A program made the position numbers and the translations under genes. A stretch of DNA of 64,000 bases, taken from contig NZ_CVTD020000015.1 in the NCBI RefSeq assembly GCF_002904165.1, positions 1 through 64,000 on the forward strand, in the 5' to 3' direction. Source of the stretch: Herbinix hemicellulosilytica (GTDB taxonomy: Bacteria; Bacillota; Clostridia; Lachnospirales; Lachnospiraceae). Positions 48,084 through 56,894 of this stretch are shown here, piece after piece (position 1 is the first letter of the stretch; each line of letters starts with the position of its first letter). Below the pieces are notes generated by a model. The model was not told where the DNA came from. It did not search any database and worked only from the letters and a program-made list of their open reading frames with translations.

Positions 48084-48446
48084 ATGAGTAAAAAACTTAA
48101 ATCAAATCATAAAAAATTCAAAAAGGAAGCCAAGGACACTTTATATAAAGGTTTTGATACAAAAAACAAGAAAGTTAAGCCCAAGTTATCATATCTTGAA
48201 GAATTGTCTAACCACCTTAATTTGCCTACGGATATCCTGGCAGGAGCACCTATAGTTACAGCAACCGGAAGAAGTGAAATATGCCTTGAAAATTATAAAA
48301 GTATTATCGAATATAATGAGAGCATGGTTAAGGTTCAGTCTAAAACCTGTAAAATTTGCATTGAAGGCCAGGAACTTAACATTCCTTACTTTACAGAGGA
48401 TGAAATGAAAATAACCGGTTTCATAAAGGCAATTTATTATCAATAG
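48084..48446 (+). CDS. yqfC: Sporulation protein YqfC
   Basis: 120 residues. A basic N-terminal extension (about 25 residues) precedes a domain with LSYLEELSNHLNLPTDILAGAPIVTATGRSEICLENYKSIIEY. This matches YqfC of Bacillus, a sigma-E-dependent sporulation protein. Start is ATG 48084 after TTTGGAGGATAAG; an ORF reaching back to 47994 has no ribosome site. It precedes yqfD, as in Bacillus. Confidence 0.85.
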   Translation: MSKKLKSNHKKFKKEAKDTLYKGFDTKNKKVKPKLSYLEELSNHLNLPTDILAGAPIVTATGRSEICLENYKSIIEYNESMVKVQSKTCKICIEGQELNIPYFTEDEMKITGFIKAIYYQ

Positions 48447-48568
48447 GCAATACATTAAGAAAAAAATTATAAAGCAATTTTAAACTTCATAATCTTATAA
48501 AAGAACAATATTTTTATTATAAATAAAATAGCAGCTTGTCGGAAGTCGCATATAAAATATGGGGGTAA

Positions 48569-49813
48569 ATGATGCTTAAGAAACTTAAAAACTGGCTTAT
48601 GGGCTATCTGACTGTACATATAAGCGGTATATCGCCTGAACGCTTCATAAACCTATGCGGCAACAGGAATATTTATATTTGGAATATAGCCAGAGACAAT
48701 GAAAAATATAGATTTAATCTGTCTGTAAAAAATTATAAAAAGATTAGACCTATCGTAAAAAAAACAGGCTTAATACCAAAAATCGAGCAAAAACATGGAC
48801 TACCCTTTCTTATTAATAAAAACAAAAAAAGAAAGGGATTTTTTTTGGGCATAGTCATATGCTCGGTTTTGGTTTATATTATGTCACTTTATATATGGGA
48901 CATAGAAATCCTCGGAGGATACAAGTATACCCCACAGGCACTTTTAAAATTTTTAAGCGAACATAATATTAAGCCCGGTATTAAAAAGAAATATATAAAC
49001 GGAAGCAAAATAGAAGAGGAAATCCGACTGGCTTATGATGATATAGGCTGGGTATCGGCAGAAGTAAGGGGAACCAGACTAATAATAAAAATAAACGAAA
49101 CAAATATGCCTGCACCTATTATTGAAGCGACAGCTCCAAGCCATATAGTGGCCGCAAAAGACGCAGTAGTTAAGGAAATTATAACAAGATCGGGGACACC
49201 AAAGGTAAAACCGGGAGATGTGGTAAGAAAAGGAGATATATTGGTATCAGGTATAGTTGAAATCATGGATGATTTTGGGGGAGTTTTAAACAAGAAACCG
49301 GTTATAGCCAGTGCCGATATAGTTTGCAAATCCTATTACGATTATTATGACGCTTTTCCTTTAACACATATAGTCAGGACATATACTAATAATAAAAAAA
49401 AGGGGTATTATATTACCTTGTGGGACAAAAAAATATTTTTATATAATCCTAGATATTCCTATAGCATGTATGATATAATTGTTGACGAAAATACCCTGCA
49501 TATTACCGATTCCTTCTATCTTCCTTTAAGGTACGGTACGGTGACAATCAGGGAATATATAGAACAGAAAAATAAATATACAAAAGAGGAAGCAATTGAA
49601 ATAGCCAAGAATAAATTAAAAAGGTATTTCGAAAAATTAAATGAAAAAGGTGTGCAAATATTAAAACATAATGTTAATATAACATTTAAAAATAATAATT
49701 GTATTGCCGAAGGAAGGATTTTTGTTGAAGAGCCTGCCTGGGAATACAAAGTAATAGATGAAAGTGAGTGGAGGATCGAACAGACAGATGAGCTTAACGG
49801 AATCAATAATTGA
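48569..49813 (+). CDS. yqfD: Sporulation protein YqfD
   Basis: 414 residues. An N-terminal basic domain of about 85 residues precedes one membrane helix (about 90-111) and a large external domain with GWVSAEVRGTRLIIKINE and a motif around PKVKPGDVVRKGDILVSGIVE. The family is required for sporulation in Bacillus and is made in the mother cell; the molecular role is not known. ATG after GGGGGTAA; ATG 48572 is an equal candidate. The stop overlaps the phoH start. Confidence 0.88.
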   Translation: MMLKKLKNWLMGYLTVHISGISPERFINLCGNRNIYIWNIARDNEKYRFNLSVKNYKKIRPIVKKTGLIPKIEQKHGLPFLINKNKKRKGFFLGIVICSVLVYIMSLYIWDIEILGGYKYTPQALLKFLSEHNIKPGIKKKYINGSKIEEEIRLAYDDIGWVSAEVRGTRLIIKINETNMPAPIIEATAPSHIVAAKDAVVKEIITRSGTPKVKPGDVVRKGDILVSGIVEIMDDFGGVLNKKPVIASADIVCKSYYDYYDAFPLTHIVRTYTNNKKKGYYITLWDKKIFLYNPRYSYSMYDIIVDENTLHITDSFYLPLRYGTVTIREYIEQKNKYTKEEAIEIAKNKLKRYFEKLNEKGVQILKHNVNITFKNNNCIAEGRIFVEEPAWEYKVIDESEWRIEQTDELNGINN

Positions 49814-50798
49814 CATACCGGTAGAACATGAAAGAAATCTATTCGGTGATTATGATGCTTTTGTAAAAATAATAGAAAGAACGCTTAACGTAACCGTTAT
49901 TGAAAGAAACGGCGAAATAAAAGTAATCGGTGAGACGGATAATGTAGCCAGAGCCAAAAGCGTGTTTATGCAGCTGTTGGAATTATCAAAACGGGGCAAT
50001 ACCATTACCGAACAGCAGGTAAATTATGCCCTGTCCCTTGCTTTTGAAGACAAAGAAAAGGAAATAGTAGAAATAGACAAGGAAATTATATGCCATACCA
50101 TCAGTGGCAAACCTATTAAGCCTAAAACCATCGGACAAAAAAACTACGTAAATCAAATCCGTAATAAAATGATTGTTTTCGGCCTTGGTCCTGCCGGAAC
50201 AGGCAAGACTTATCTTGCCATGGCTATGGCAGTTACAGCATTTAAACGGGATGAAGTAAGTAAAATAATCCTTACCCGTCCGGCTATAGAAGCAGGAGAA
50301 AAGCTGGGTTTCCTTCCGGGCGACCTGCAAAGCAAGGTTGATCCTTATCTTAGGCCTTTGTATGATGCCCTTCATCAGATTATGGGACCTGATGCATATT
50401 TAAAGAACTCAGAAAAAGGTCTTATTGAAGTTGCTCCTCTGGCATATATGCGGGGAAGGACTTTGGACAATGCCTTTATTATTTTGGATGAAGCCCAAAA
50501 TACGACACCTGCACAGATGAAGATGTTCCTTACAAGAATAGGTTTCGGTTCCAAAGTGGTTATAACCGGCGATTTAACTCAAAAAGACCTTCCTAAAGGA
50601 ACAAAATCCGGCCTTGAGGTTGCCATAAAAGTTCTAAGCAAAATTGAAGATATCGGTTTTTCTTATCTGACTAATCAAGACGTAGTAAGGCATCCTCTGG
50701 TACAAAAAATTGTTAAAGCCTATGACGCTTACGAAGAGAAGCAAAAGCTTCTTTCTCAAAAAAAGAAAAAATCTGCTATTATAAAAAGAGGAATATAA
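49788..50798 (+). CDS. phoH: PhoH-like ATPase
   Basis: 336 residues. Walker A is GLGPAGTGKTYLA, Walker B is FIILDEAQNTTP, with the PAIEAGEKLGFLPGDLQ and VVITGDLTQKDLP motifs of the PhoH family. A KH-like N-terminal region precedes it. PhoH proteins bind nucleic acid and hydrolyse ATP; their role in RNA metabolism is inferred from the association with ybeY. The start ATG 49788 overlaps the end of yqfD by 26 nt and follows GGAGGA by 12 nt. Confidence 0.92.
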   Translation: MSLTESIIDIPVEHERNLFGDYDAFVKIIERTLNVTVIERNGEIKVIGETDNVARAKSVFMQLLELSKRGNTITEQQVNYALSLAFEDKEKEIVEIDKEIICHTISGKPIKPKTIGQKNYVNQIRNKMIVFGLGPAGTGKTYLAMAMAVTAFKRDEVSKIILTRPAIEAGEKLGFLPGDLQSKVDPYLRPLYDALHQIMGPDAYLKNSEKGLIEVAPLAYMRGRTLDNAFIILDEAQNTTPAQMKMFLTRIGFGSKVVITGDLTQKDLPKGTKSGLEVAIKVLSKIEDIGFSYLTNQDVVRHPLVQKIVKAYDAYEEKQKLLSQKKKKSAIIKRGI

Positions 50799-50822
50799 AC
50801 AGAAAAAATCGGGAGTAGTCGT

Positions 50823-52358
50823 ATGATATCTGATAAAGGAAAAAAGATAGATTCTAAAATATTTATTACAATATTGCCCCTTACGGCAATGCTGACCGTC
50901 TTTTTTTCAAAAATACTATATAAGGCCGAAATTATTGAAATACTAAAGGTAAGTATTACGACTCTTTTAACTACTACAGCTGTAGTATTCTATATCCGTT
51001 TTCATTCTTGTTTTAATAATGTTAAATACTCCAGTATTATTATTTTTATTTCATATATGATGTCAATACTGCTTGTAATGCTTACGAAAAATCCGCAAAA
51101 TTTTATTTTCTGGATACTAGGCGGTATTATAAATGCCATGTTGATTGACAAAACGCTGGGATTATTGATATATTTTAACATGGTTTTTTTGCTAAGTATG
51201 AATTATATTGTCGGACCGGAAGTCATTATTCATTTTCTTATAATGGGTATTTTATTTGTCCTCTTATCGGATGCCCTTAAGAGTAAATCTACGGTAATTT
51301 ATGCATCAATTATATTGCTTTCAACCAATATTACTTTAACTTTTGTCATAAACAATTTTATATTTGATGCAAGCAATACCGATTATCTGCTTTCATTTTT
51401 CAGTATTTTTGCGGTACTTGTTACCGCCTTTTTGATGTCACAGTTGTATAAAAAAATAAGTAAGATTACTGCTATTGAAATGGCAGAAAATGATTATGAC
51501 ATACCAAATATAACCGAAGCAAGCGAAAATACCGAGGTTAATATAGGGCAAATTACTCCGGAGATAGCCGAAAATATCCCTGATACGGATAAGCAAATTT
51601 CGTCTGAATTAAACGAAAATATTAAAGATACTGATAAGTTATATGCATACGAAGAAGATACCCGGGCTAACGATGAGCAGGTTTCGTCAGCAACAGCAGA
51701 AGAAACGGATGATTTATATAAGCAGTTTACCTCAGAGAATAACGATAATATCAAGGACAGTGACAACGTGGACATAACTGACGCAAATATCCGGGATACG
51801 AATATTATTCAAAATATAACAAGGACAAGTTATGATGTGCTTTTGTCCGACGATAACGAACTTATGCAGAAGGTTAAAAATTTCTCCGAAAAGCTTTATA
51901 AACACAGCCGTTTAATCGGTGATTTATCCGCAAGAGCCGCAAAATTAATCGGTGCCGATGAAGATTTGGCAAAGGCAGGCGGATATTACCACGAAATCGG
52001 CAAGATTAACGGTTTCAATTACATAGAAGAAGGTTTAAAATTGGCCGATGAATATTCTTTTCCCGAGAAATTAAAAAATATTATCAGGCAGCATAATATC
52101 AAATATGATAAACCCACTTTTAAAGAATCTGCCATAGTTATGATCTCGGACAATGTGGCCACAACCATAGAATACATAGAAAAAACAGGAGAAGCTAAGA
52201 TTGCTCCTGACAAAATAATTGATGATATTTTCCGCATGAGGATGGAAAAAGGAACTTTTGATGAATCCGGATTAACGGTAAAAGAATTTAAACTCCTTAA
52301 GGAATTTTTCCGGAATGAGTTTAAATCCACCGGCAATAATTATAAGGAGGAAAATTAA
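50823..52358 (+). CDS. PgpH/YqfF-like membrane HD protein with altered metal ligands
   Basis: 511 residues, where PgpH (YqfF) has about 700. It has six or seven helices (about 14-208), an acidic Asn/Asp/Thr-rich linker (225-345) and a C-terminal HD-like domain (350-505). It lacks the large external domain of 7TMR-HD proteins. In the HD domain, H361 and H390 are kept, but the motif is H390-E391 (YYHEIGK) instead of HD. The later HV motif is YI (residues 400-401), and the QHH motif is Q-H424-N425. D443 is kept. PgpH hydrolyses c-di-AMP; this copy may be inactive or altered. It occupies the yqfF position between phoH and ybeY. Confidence 0.8.
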   Translation: MISDKGKKIDSKIFITILPLTAMLTVFFSKILYKAEIIEILKVSITTLLTTTAVVFYIRFHSCFNNVKYSSIIIFISYMMSILLVMLTKNPQNFIFWILGGIINAMLIDKTLGLLIYFNMVFLLSMNYIVGPEVIIHFLIMGILFVLLSDALKSKSTVIYASIILLSTNITLTFVINNFIFDASNTDYLLSFFSIFAVLVTAFLMSQLYKKISKITAIEMAENDYDIPNITEASENTEVNIGQITPEIAENIPDTDKQISSELNENIKDTDKLYAYEEDTRANDEQVSSATAEETDDLYKQFTSENNDNIKDSDNVDITDANIRDTNIIQNITRTSYDVLLSDDNELMQKVKNFSEKLYKHSRLIGDLSARAAKLIGADEDLAKAGGYYHEIGKINGFNYIEEGLKLADEYSFPEKLKNIIRQHNIKYDKPTFKESAIVMISDNVATTIEYIEKTGEAKIAPDKIIDDIFRMRMEKGTFDESGLTVKEFKLLKEFFRNEFKSTGNNYKEEN

Positions 52359-52856
52359 TTGACAATAAATTTGGAATATGAAGCTTCAAAGCAATTGGAT
52401 TTTGATTATAAGGATTTAATCGAAAAAGTGGTAACACAGTGTCTTGATGAGGAAGATTTTCCTTATGAGGCGGAAGTCAGCATTTTACTTACCGATGATA
52501 AGGAAATACAGGAACTTAATAAAAATTTCCGTGGAAAGGACGCACCGACCGATGTGCTTTCTTTTCCTGCTTTAGAATATAAAAAATCCGGAGATTTCTC
52601 ATTTCTTGATGAAGCGGGGGATGAGTATTTTAATCCGGATACCGGAGAATGTATATTGGGGGATATAGTAATATCGGTTGACCGGGCTATAAGCCAGGCC
52701 GAAGAATACGGCCATTCATTAGTCAGGGAAATTGCATTTTTGACAGCCCACAGTATGTTTCATCTGATGGGATATGATCATATGACCGATGATGAAAGGC
52801 TGATAATGGAAGATAAGCAAAATAAAGTTTTGAATGAATTAAAAATCTACAGATAG
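52359..52856 (+). CDS. ybeY: Endoribonuclease YbeY
   Basis: 165 residues. The zinc motif is AHSMFHLMGYDH with a preceding LVREIAFL, and NKNFRGKDAPTDVLSFP is the family signature. YbeY processes and checks rRNA. TTG start directly after the preceding TAA, with AAGGAGG 8 nt before. It is co-transcribed with phoH and the HD protein, as is common in bacteria. Confidence 0.95.
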   Translation: MTINLEYEASKQLDFDYKDLIEKVVTQCLDEEDFPYEAEVSILLTDDKEIQELNKNFRGKDAPTDVLSFPALEYKKSGDFSFLDEAGDEYFNPDTGECILGDIVISVDRAISQAEEYGHSLVREIAFLTAHSMFHLMGYDHMTDDERLIMEDKQNKVLNELKIYR

Positions 52857-52873
52857 TACGGAAGGTAACAGAT

Positions 52874-53968
52874 ATGAAAAAATGGATATATATTATGTTT
52901 ATTTTTTTGACAGTTCTTACTCTGGGAAGCTGTAAAAAAAATAAAGATAAGAAAAATTCAGATAATAACCAGAACATAACCATCATACCCAGTCCTACTG
53001 TTCGTATAACACCTGAGCCGACTTCACCCCCCGAAACAGCAGAAGATAACCATGAAGGAGAAATGAAAAGCTATTTGACCGGTCTTTGGGTCCCGATCGA
53101 AACAGGAACCAAACGTCCCTATGCCATACAGTTCAGTAATTTTAAAACCGTAAGAAATCAATGGGGTATCGGACAAGCAGATATTGTTTATGAGGCACTT
53201 GTTGAAGGCGGTATAACCCGGCTTCTTGCCATTGGTGAAAACTACAGCGGAGACAGAATCGGATCCATAAGAAGTTCAAGGCATTATTTTGCCAGTTTTG
53301 CAGACGAATATGATGCCATATATATCCATTACGGCAAAACCAAATATGCAACATCAAAAATAAAAGAGCTGGGTATAGACAATCTTGACGGGGAAACAGG
53401 TATCGGAACTACGGTATTTTATCGGGATAAGAGTATGAAAGCCCCCCATAATGCATTTACATCTTTGGATAAAATTCTTGCAGGTATTGAGAAAAAAGGA
53501 TACAGAACGGAGCTTAAATCCGATTATGAACCTCATTTTAAATTTTATGAGCAAGATACCGATATTGACGGATCGGCTTGCAATAAAATAACTATAAAAT
53601 ATCCGTACAATAAACCTTATTTGGAATACAACTCCTCGGACAAGCTTTATTACAGATACCAGTTTGGGGAAGTCCATAAGGATTCCAATACCGGAGAACA
53701 GCTTAAGTTTAAAAATATTATTGTTCAGTTTGTAAAAGAGTGGGATATAGACAGAAACGGATATCAGACCATGGAACTGGAAAATGCCGAAGGAACCGGT
53801 TATTATATTACCAACGGCAAGATGGTACCTATAACATGGAAGAAGAACGAAAGCAAAAAATGGATGCGTTATTATGATTCTTCCGGTCAGGAATTAACCA
53901 TAAATCCCGGTAAAACTTACATTGCCATTTATCCAAATAATAAAACAAAAGATGTAGTAATTGAATAA
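52874..53968 (+). CDS. DUF3048 (YerB-like) lipoprotein
   Basis: 364 residues. MKKWIYIMFIFLTVLTLGSC is a lipoprotein signal with Cys at the end. A Lys/Asn/Pro linker leads to a DUF3048 domain with KRPYAIQFSNFKTVRNQWG, ADIVYEALVEGGITRLLAI and IGSIRSSRHYFASFADEYDA, and a C-terminal DUF3048 half. The family (YerB) is extracellular and uncharacterised. The start has a clear ribosome site (GGAAGGTAACAG). It begins 18 bp after ybeY. Confidence 0.9.
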   Translation: MKKWIYIMFIFLTVLTLGSCKKNKDKKNSDNNQNITIIPSPTVRITPEPTSPPETAEDNHEGEMKSYLTGLWVPIETGTKRPYAIQFSNFKTVRNQWGIGQADIVYEALVEGGITRLLAIGENYSGDRIGSIRSSRHYFASFADEYDAIYIHYGKTKYATSKIKELGIDNLDGETGIGTTVFYRDKSMKAPHNAFTSLDKILAGIEKKGYRTELKSDYEPHFKFYEQDTDIDGSACNKITIKYPYNKPYLEYNSSDKLYYRYQFGEVHKDSNTGEQLKFKNIIVQFVKEWDIDRNGYQTMELENAEGTGYYITNGKMVPITWKKNESKKWMRYYDSSGQELTINPGKTYIAIYPNNKTKDVVIE

Positions 53969-53978
53969 GGAGAGGAAC

Positions 53979-55661
53979 ATGGGCGCAGATAAAAGAGAAA
54001 ACCAATTTTTGATACAGGGAAGTATTCTGGCTGCGGCATCCTTACTTGTGCGTATAATAGGCTTGATTTACAGAATTCCCATGACACGTATTATTGGCGA
54101 CGAGGGCATGGGCTTATACACCATAGCTTTTGAATTATACAGCATTACATTAATCTTATCGACATACAGCCTTCCTCTTGCCGTATCAAAATTGGTAGCC
54201 GCAAAAAATTCTAATCGTGAATACAGAAATTCATACCGTATTTTTATAACAGCCATGGGCTTTGCTTTTGTCGTCGGTTTAATTGCTTCACTGATACTGT
54301 TTTTCGGGGCTGATTTCTTTGCCTCAGTAGTAAATAATGATCCTAATGCCGCACTTCCTATAAAAGTTTTGGCTCCTACCTTGTTTGTATTTTCCATTAT
54401 GGGAGTATTCCGCGGTTTTTATCAGGGCAAGAATACCATGATACCAACGGCCATATCCCAGGTTATTGAACAAATTGTAAATGCCGTTATAAGTGTTCTT
54501 GCGGCATATCTGCTGATGAATAACTTCAGTGCTTCGGAACATCTGGCTGCATACGGGGCCGCAGGCGGCACTTTAGGTACTTTAATCGGAGCAATTTCCG
54601 GCCTTTTATTCCTTTGGTTTGTCTATATAATTTATAGGCCGGTTTTAAGAAAGCAACTCAGATCGGACAGAAATCCTTATATGGATTCCTATAAAGATAT
54701 ATTAAAAATGCTGGCAGTAACAATATCACCTATTATTTTAAGTCAGACCGTTTATCATATAAGCGGTGTAGTTGACAATGCCATGTTTACGAATATTATG
54801 GCTACAAAAGAAGTAACCTATTTTGACAGTACGGTATTTTCCAATGCGGTTCCCGGCAGTTTGTATTCGGCTGAAAATATAAGAATACTTCTCGGAATCT
54901 ACAGTAACAAATACAGGAACCTGTCAAATATTCCCGTAGCCATAGCCACCGCCATAGGAACGGCTACCATAACCAGTATAACGGCAGCCATGGCAAAAGG
55001 CCTGGATGGTGTTATCCGTTACAAAACCCATGTAGCGGTAAAATTTAATATGATTATAGCTATTCCTGCTGCCGTAGGCATGGGGGTATTGGCTTATCCT
55101 ATACTGCAGATGCTTTTTCCCGGATCCCATCAGCTTGACGCCAATTACCTAAGACTTGGAGCTGTTGCCATAGTATTTTATTCTCTGTCAACGGTAACCA
55201 CGTCCATACTGCAGGGCATAAACCGCTTAAAAACCCCTGTTATTAATTCAGCAATTTCCTTAGCTTTTCACGTTGCCTTGCTGTTTTTGCTGTTAAAATA
55301 CACTTCACTGAGCGGATATGCTTTGGTTATATGCAACGTAACTTTTGCCCTGGTTGTATGTGTTCTTAACTGGCTTTCTTTGGAGAAATATTTAAGTTAC
55401 AAGCAAGAAATAATAAAAACCTTTGTAATCCCTACAGTAAGCGCCGGTATAATGGGTGTAGCTATATACTTTATACATCTGGGACTTTATAAATGGACAT
55501 CCAGCAATACCTTTGCCACAATTGTTTCCGTATTCATCGGAATAGTCATTTACTTTGCACTTCTGATATTTATGAAAGGGGTAGAAGAAGAAGAGCTGGA
55601 AAACCTGCCAAGAGGTAATTTGATAATCCGTATATTACGATGGGCTCATATTTTAAGATGA
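53979..55661 (+). CDS. spoVB: SpoVB/MurJ-like flippase, polysaccharide transporter family
   Basis: 560 residues with about fourteen membrane helices. The N-terminus QGSILAAASLLVRIIGLIYRIPMTRIIGDEGMGLY is typical of the SpoVB/YabM/YtgP group, and the GAAGGTLGTLIGAISGL segment supports it. These proteins flip lipid-linked sugar precursors across the membrane for spore cortex or other polymers. Which member this is cannot be told. ATG 53979 after AAGGAGAGG. It overlaps the upstream DUF3048 gene only in an alternative start. Confidence 0.82.
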   Translation: MGADKRENQFLIQGSILAAASLLVRIIGLIYRIPMTRIIGDEGMGLYTIAFELYSITLILSTYSLPLAVSKLVAAKNSNREYRNSYRIFITAMGFAFVVGLIASLILFFGADFFASVVNNDPNAALPIKVLAPTLFVFSIMGVFRGFYQGKNTMIPTAISQVIEQIVNAVISVLAAYLLMNNFSASEHLAAYGAAGGTLGTLIGAISGLLFLWFVYIIYRPVLRKQLRSDRNPYMDSYKDILKMLAVTISPIILSQTVYHISGVVDNAMFTNIMATKEVTYFDSTVFSNAVPGSLYSAENIRILLGIYSNKYRNLSNIPVAIATAIGTATITSITAAMAKGLDGVIRYKTHVAVKFNMIIAIPAAVGMGVLAYPILQMLFPGSHQLDANYLRLGAVAIVFYSLSTVTTSILQGINRLKTPVINSAISLAFHVALLFLLLKYTSLSGYALVICNVTFALVVCVLNWLSLEKYLSYKQEIIKTFVIPTVSAGIMGVAIYFIHLGLYKWTSSNTFATIVSVFIGIVIYFALLIFMKGVEEEELENLPRGNLIIRILRWAHILR

Positions 55662-55793
55662 AATATAAGTATAAAAAACCAATACATATATAAATATTTG
55701 TAAGTAAAAACAGGGATACGATATACTAACCGCAAACACGTATTGTATAAATTTTCAAATAATGGAGAAAATATATGCCGAAGGAGTGGTTAT

Positions 55794-56498
55794 ATGAAGC
55801 TCAGGAAGGCATATATTTTTGTTTTAAGTTTTTTATCCCTGTCCCTGTTGTTCAGTGTTTGTTATTATTTGAGTTATCAGCATGCCTTAAGGCAGTTTAA
55901 TAAAAGAGCTGTAGAACGGTCGGAAGAATTTGCCGCTCTTCATGATAATATTACCCCCGCTCCGGCAGAAAATTCTCCAGCCGTAGAGGATACAGAAAAT
56001 AATAATGATAATATAGATTCAGATGAAACCGTAGCGGTAGACGTACAGCCTGAACCTATAATCCTACCGACCACAAAATTTATACTTGAAATCTATGACC
56101 GAAAAAAAGGTACCTTGGAGCAGATTGAGCAAAACCCTCCCGGTGATTTTGTAGGCCTTACCCGGGAAGAGGTTGAAAAATATTTGGATGATTATATGAA
56201 AGATTTGACCCTTTCCGAATATAACAAAGGTTTATTATCTTATGAATTGATTTCTTTTTCGGATAAAGCCGTTAAATTAAGAAAAAGCTATGATGCAGAT
56301 ATGGTACCTTACAGATTTTATGTGGTTGTAAAAAACGGTTATGTAGTAGTATACAACAGCGATTTAAAGTCGGTATATGAATATACCCATATAGAAGCAA
56401 AAAATCTTCCTGAAGAAGACAGAACAGCCTTAAGTCAGGGTATATATGTAGACAACATAGATGACTTATATGCACTTCTTGAGAGTTTTACAAGCTAA
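55794..56498 (+). CDS. BofC-like C-terminal domain protein, membrane-anchored
   Basis: 234 residues. One membrane helix near the N-terminus (about 7-28) is followed by a Pro/Asp/Asn-rich linker (50-100) and two small domains. The last 75 residues (PYRFYVVVKNGYVVVYN, YEYTHIEAKNLPEEDRTALSQG, DNIDDLYALLESFTS) resemble the C-terminal half of BofC, a forespore signal regulator. The N-terminal BofC domain is not obvious, so the match is partial. ATG 55794 after GGAGTGGTTAT. Confidence 0.65.
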   Translation: MKLRKAYIFVLSFLSLSLLFSVCYYLSYQHALRQFNKRAVERSEEFAALHDNITPAPAENSPAVEDTENNNDNIDSDETVAVDVQPEPIILPTTKFILEIYDRKKGTLEQIEQNPPGDFVGLTREEVEKYLDDYMKDLTLSEYNKGLLSYELISFSDKAVKLRKSYDADMVPYRFYVVVKNGYVVVYNSDLKSVYEYTHIEAKNLPEEDRTALSQGIYVDNIDDLYALLESFTS

Positions 56499-56894
56499 TA
56501 TTATTCTGTTAATGATAGATTAATTTAAAAGATAATTTTGTTGCTGTAATGTTGGCCTTCTATAAACATATGGAGCTGTTTCATAATAATTGTATACAGA
56601 TAAAAAACTCTTAGGTTTCTGCATTTTTAATAGCTGTATACAATTAGAATTATGAAACAGCTCATTTTATATTATAAATAATCTTATGTTTAAACACTGA
56701 TTTCAAGACTTTTTGTTTTAATTAAACTTATGGGGTAAATTATGATTTCAAGGCTTTTGATAATCAAAAATGATTTAAAATTAGTTTTTAATTAAAATTT
56801 ACAAAACATTATATTAAAATAAGTAAGAATGACTTGAATTAATTTTCACGGTAAAATATAATGATACAAATGTCAAATACCGGGGGGTTTACCG
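56499..56894. other. Intergenic DNA holding a MITE-like inverted repeat
   Basis: Apart from the inverted repeat at 56573-56663, this is AT-rich with no gene that I can support. The TTG start of the flavoprotein gene lies at its end. Confidence 0.45.
56573..56663. repeat. 91-bp inverted repeat element, possible MITE
   Basis: GAGCTGTTTCATAAT plus AATTGTATACAG at the left (56573-56599) is inverted at the right (56634-56663), the only difference being 3 extra nt. A 34-nt centre lies between. The GAGCTGTTTC ends resemble termini of some insertion sequences. A terminator role cannot be excluded because ATTTTAT follows. No transposase is near. Confidence 0.65.
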
